Below are positions 21,133 to 21,348 of a stretch of 21,348 bases of DNA, in pieces. This stretch comes from an uncultured Oscillospiraceae bacterium. Lineage in GTDB: Bacteria > Bacillota_A > Clostridia > Oscillospirales > Oscillospiraceae. The notes under the pieces were generated by a model, which ran no database searches, was not told where the DNA came from, and saw only the letters and a list, made by a program, of their open reading frames with translations. The stretch spans positions 1-21,348 of the forward strand of contig CAAEDK010000268.1 in the NCBI GenBank assembly GCA_900754605.1. The letters are read 5' to 3'. Made by a program: the position numbers and the translations under genes. Numbering within the stretch: position 1 is the first letter of the stretch; each line of letters starts with the position of its first letter.

Positions 21133-21209
21133 GCGGCTGTAGCTCAGTTGGATAGAGTGTTTGGCTACGAACCAAAAGGTCGGGGGTTCGAATCCCTTCA
21201 GCCGTACCA
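21133..21209 (+). tRNA. tRNA-Arg, anticodon ACG
   Basis: A 77-base tRNA with encoded CCA. The acceptor arms GCGGCTG (21133-21139) and CAGCCGT (21199-21205) pair with one G-T, the D-arm has AGCTCAGTTGGATAGAGT, the anticodon arm is TTTGG-CTACGAA-CCAAA with anticodon ACG, and the T-arm contains GTTCGAATC. The ACG anticodon, edited to ICG by TadA, reads CGU, CGC and CGA arginine codons. It carries its own promoter and terminator, so it is a single-gene unit. Confidence 0.98.
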
Positions 21210-21238
21210 AAAAGCATCTGCGAAAGCAGATGCTTTTT
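21209..21238 (+). terminator. Terminator after tRNA-Arg
   Basis: AAAAAGCATCTGC (21209-21221) pairs with GCAGATGCTTTTT (21226-21238) around a GAAA tetraloop, with the T-tract as part of and after the stem. It begins right at the CCA end of the tRNA. Confidence 0.95.
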
Positions 21239-21250
21239 GTTTTGCTTACA

Positions 21251-21286
21251 GCGGTGGGCAGGCTGGATGATAGGCCAGCCTGCCCA
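21251..21286. terminator. Large hairpin near the right edge
   Basis: A 13-base arm, GTGGGCAGGCTGG, is followed after about 8 bases by its exact complement CCAGCCTGCCCAC. No T-tract follows on either strand. Bases from 21287 to the end hold no gene I can support; a minus-strand coding end may enter from beyond the window. Confidence 0.55.
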
Positions 21287-21348
21287 CGATATCATCTACA
21301 GCCTTCCCCCTATACTTATTTTAATAGATACCAGCGTCCACAGTAAGA

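Noticed and set aside
21104..21295. Short minus-strand and plus-strand frames across tRNA-Arg
   Set aside because: They overlap the tRNA and its terminator; spurious ORFs over tRNA genes are common.
1..21348. CRISPR array, prophage or integrase-bounded island
   Set aside because: No regular repeat-spacer pattern, phage-type gene or integrase was seen; the tRNA-Arg has no adjacent duplicate of its 3' end within the window.
21287..21348. C-terminal end of a minus-strand gene entering from the right
   Set aside because: Two different frames end with a stop here and neither is recognisable in so few codons, so no call is made.

Overview
The window looks like chromosome from a spore-forming, fairly GC-rich gut Firmicute of the Oscillospiraceae type (Flavonifractor, Lawsonibacter or Intestinimonas-like). 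The placement rests on a SpoIIID regulator, a YlmC/YmxH-type PRC-barrel protein, strong GGAGG ribosome sites, a ZTP riboswitch, and Clostridia-style versions of the purine enzymes. The genus is inferred, not proven.

Layout. Positions 31-1831 hold a PAP2 phosphatase (minus) and a GT-B glycosyltransferase (plus). Positions 1914-12732 are a long purine block, all on the plus strand: promoter, a 28-codon leader ORF and an intrinsic terminator, then purE, purC, purF, purM and purN; then a second promoter, a ZTP (pfl) riboswitch with its terminator, a 79-aa membrane protein, a PurO-type IMP cyclohydrolase, a DUF1266-DUF2185 protein, a stand-alone AICAR transformylase, purD, and a HAD phosphatase overlapping purD. 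The block ends at a bidirectional terminator (12703-12732). Positions 12756-15270 carry DUF2461 and VanW proteins on the minus strand. They are preceded by a leader of about 360 bases with three tandem hairpins. An XpaC-like membrane protein follows on the plus strand. Positions 17216-18583 hold thyA-folA (minus). Positions 18757-19397 hold divergent spoIIID and a PRC-barrel gene. Then come a sodium-coupled NSS transporter (minus) and tRNA-Arg(ACG).

How the genes work together. The window encodes PurF, PurD, PurN, PurM, PurE and PurC steps plus the last two steps. PurL/PurQ/PurS, PurB and any PurK are not here. The last two steps are split between a PurO-type IMP cyclohydrolase and a transformylase that closely resembles the C-terminal half of animal ATIC, with no bifunctional PurH. 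The ZTP riboswitch sits directly in front of the genes that consume ZMP (AICAR), so low 10-formyl-folate should switch on this half of the block. The nearby thyA-folA pair belongs to the same one-carbon economy.

Most unusual points: a PurF whose glutaminase site has lost the nucleophilic Cys and its other signature residues while the PRPP loop and four Fe-S cysteines remain; a likely leader-peptide attenuator before purE; and two uncharacterised proteins (79-aa membrane protein, DUF1266-DUF2185) inside the ZTP-controlled segment. I saw no CRISPR array, phage genes, rRNA or intact insertion sequence.
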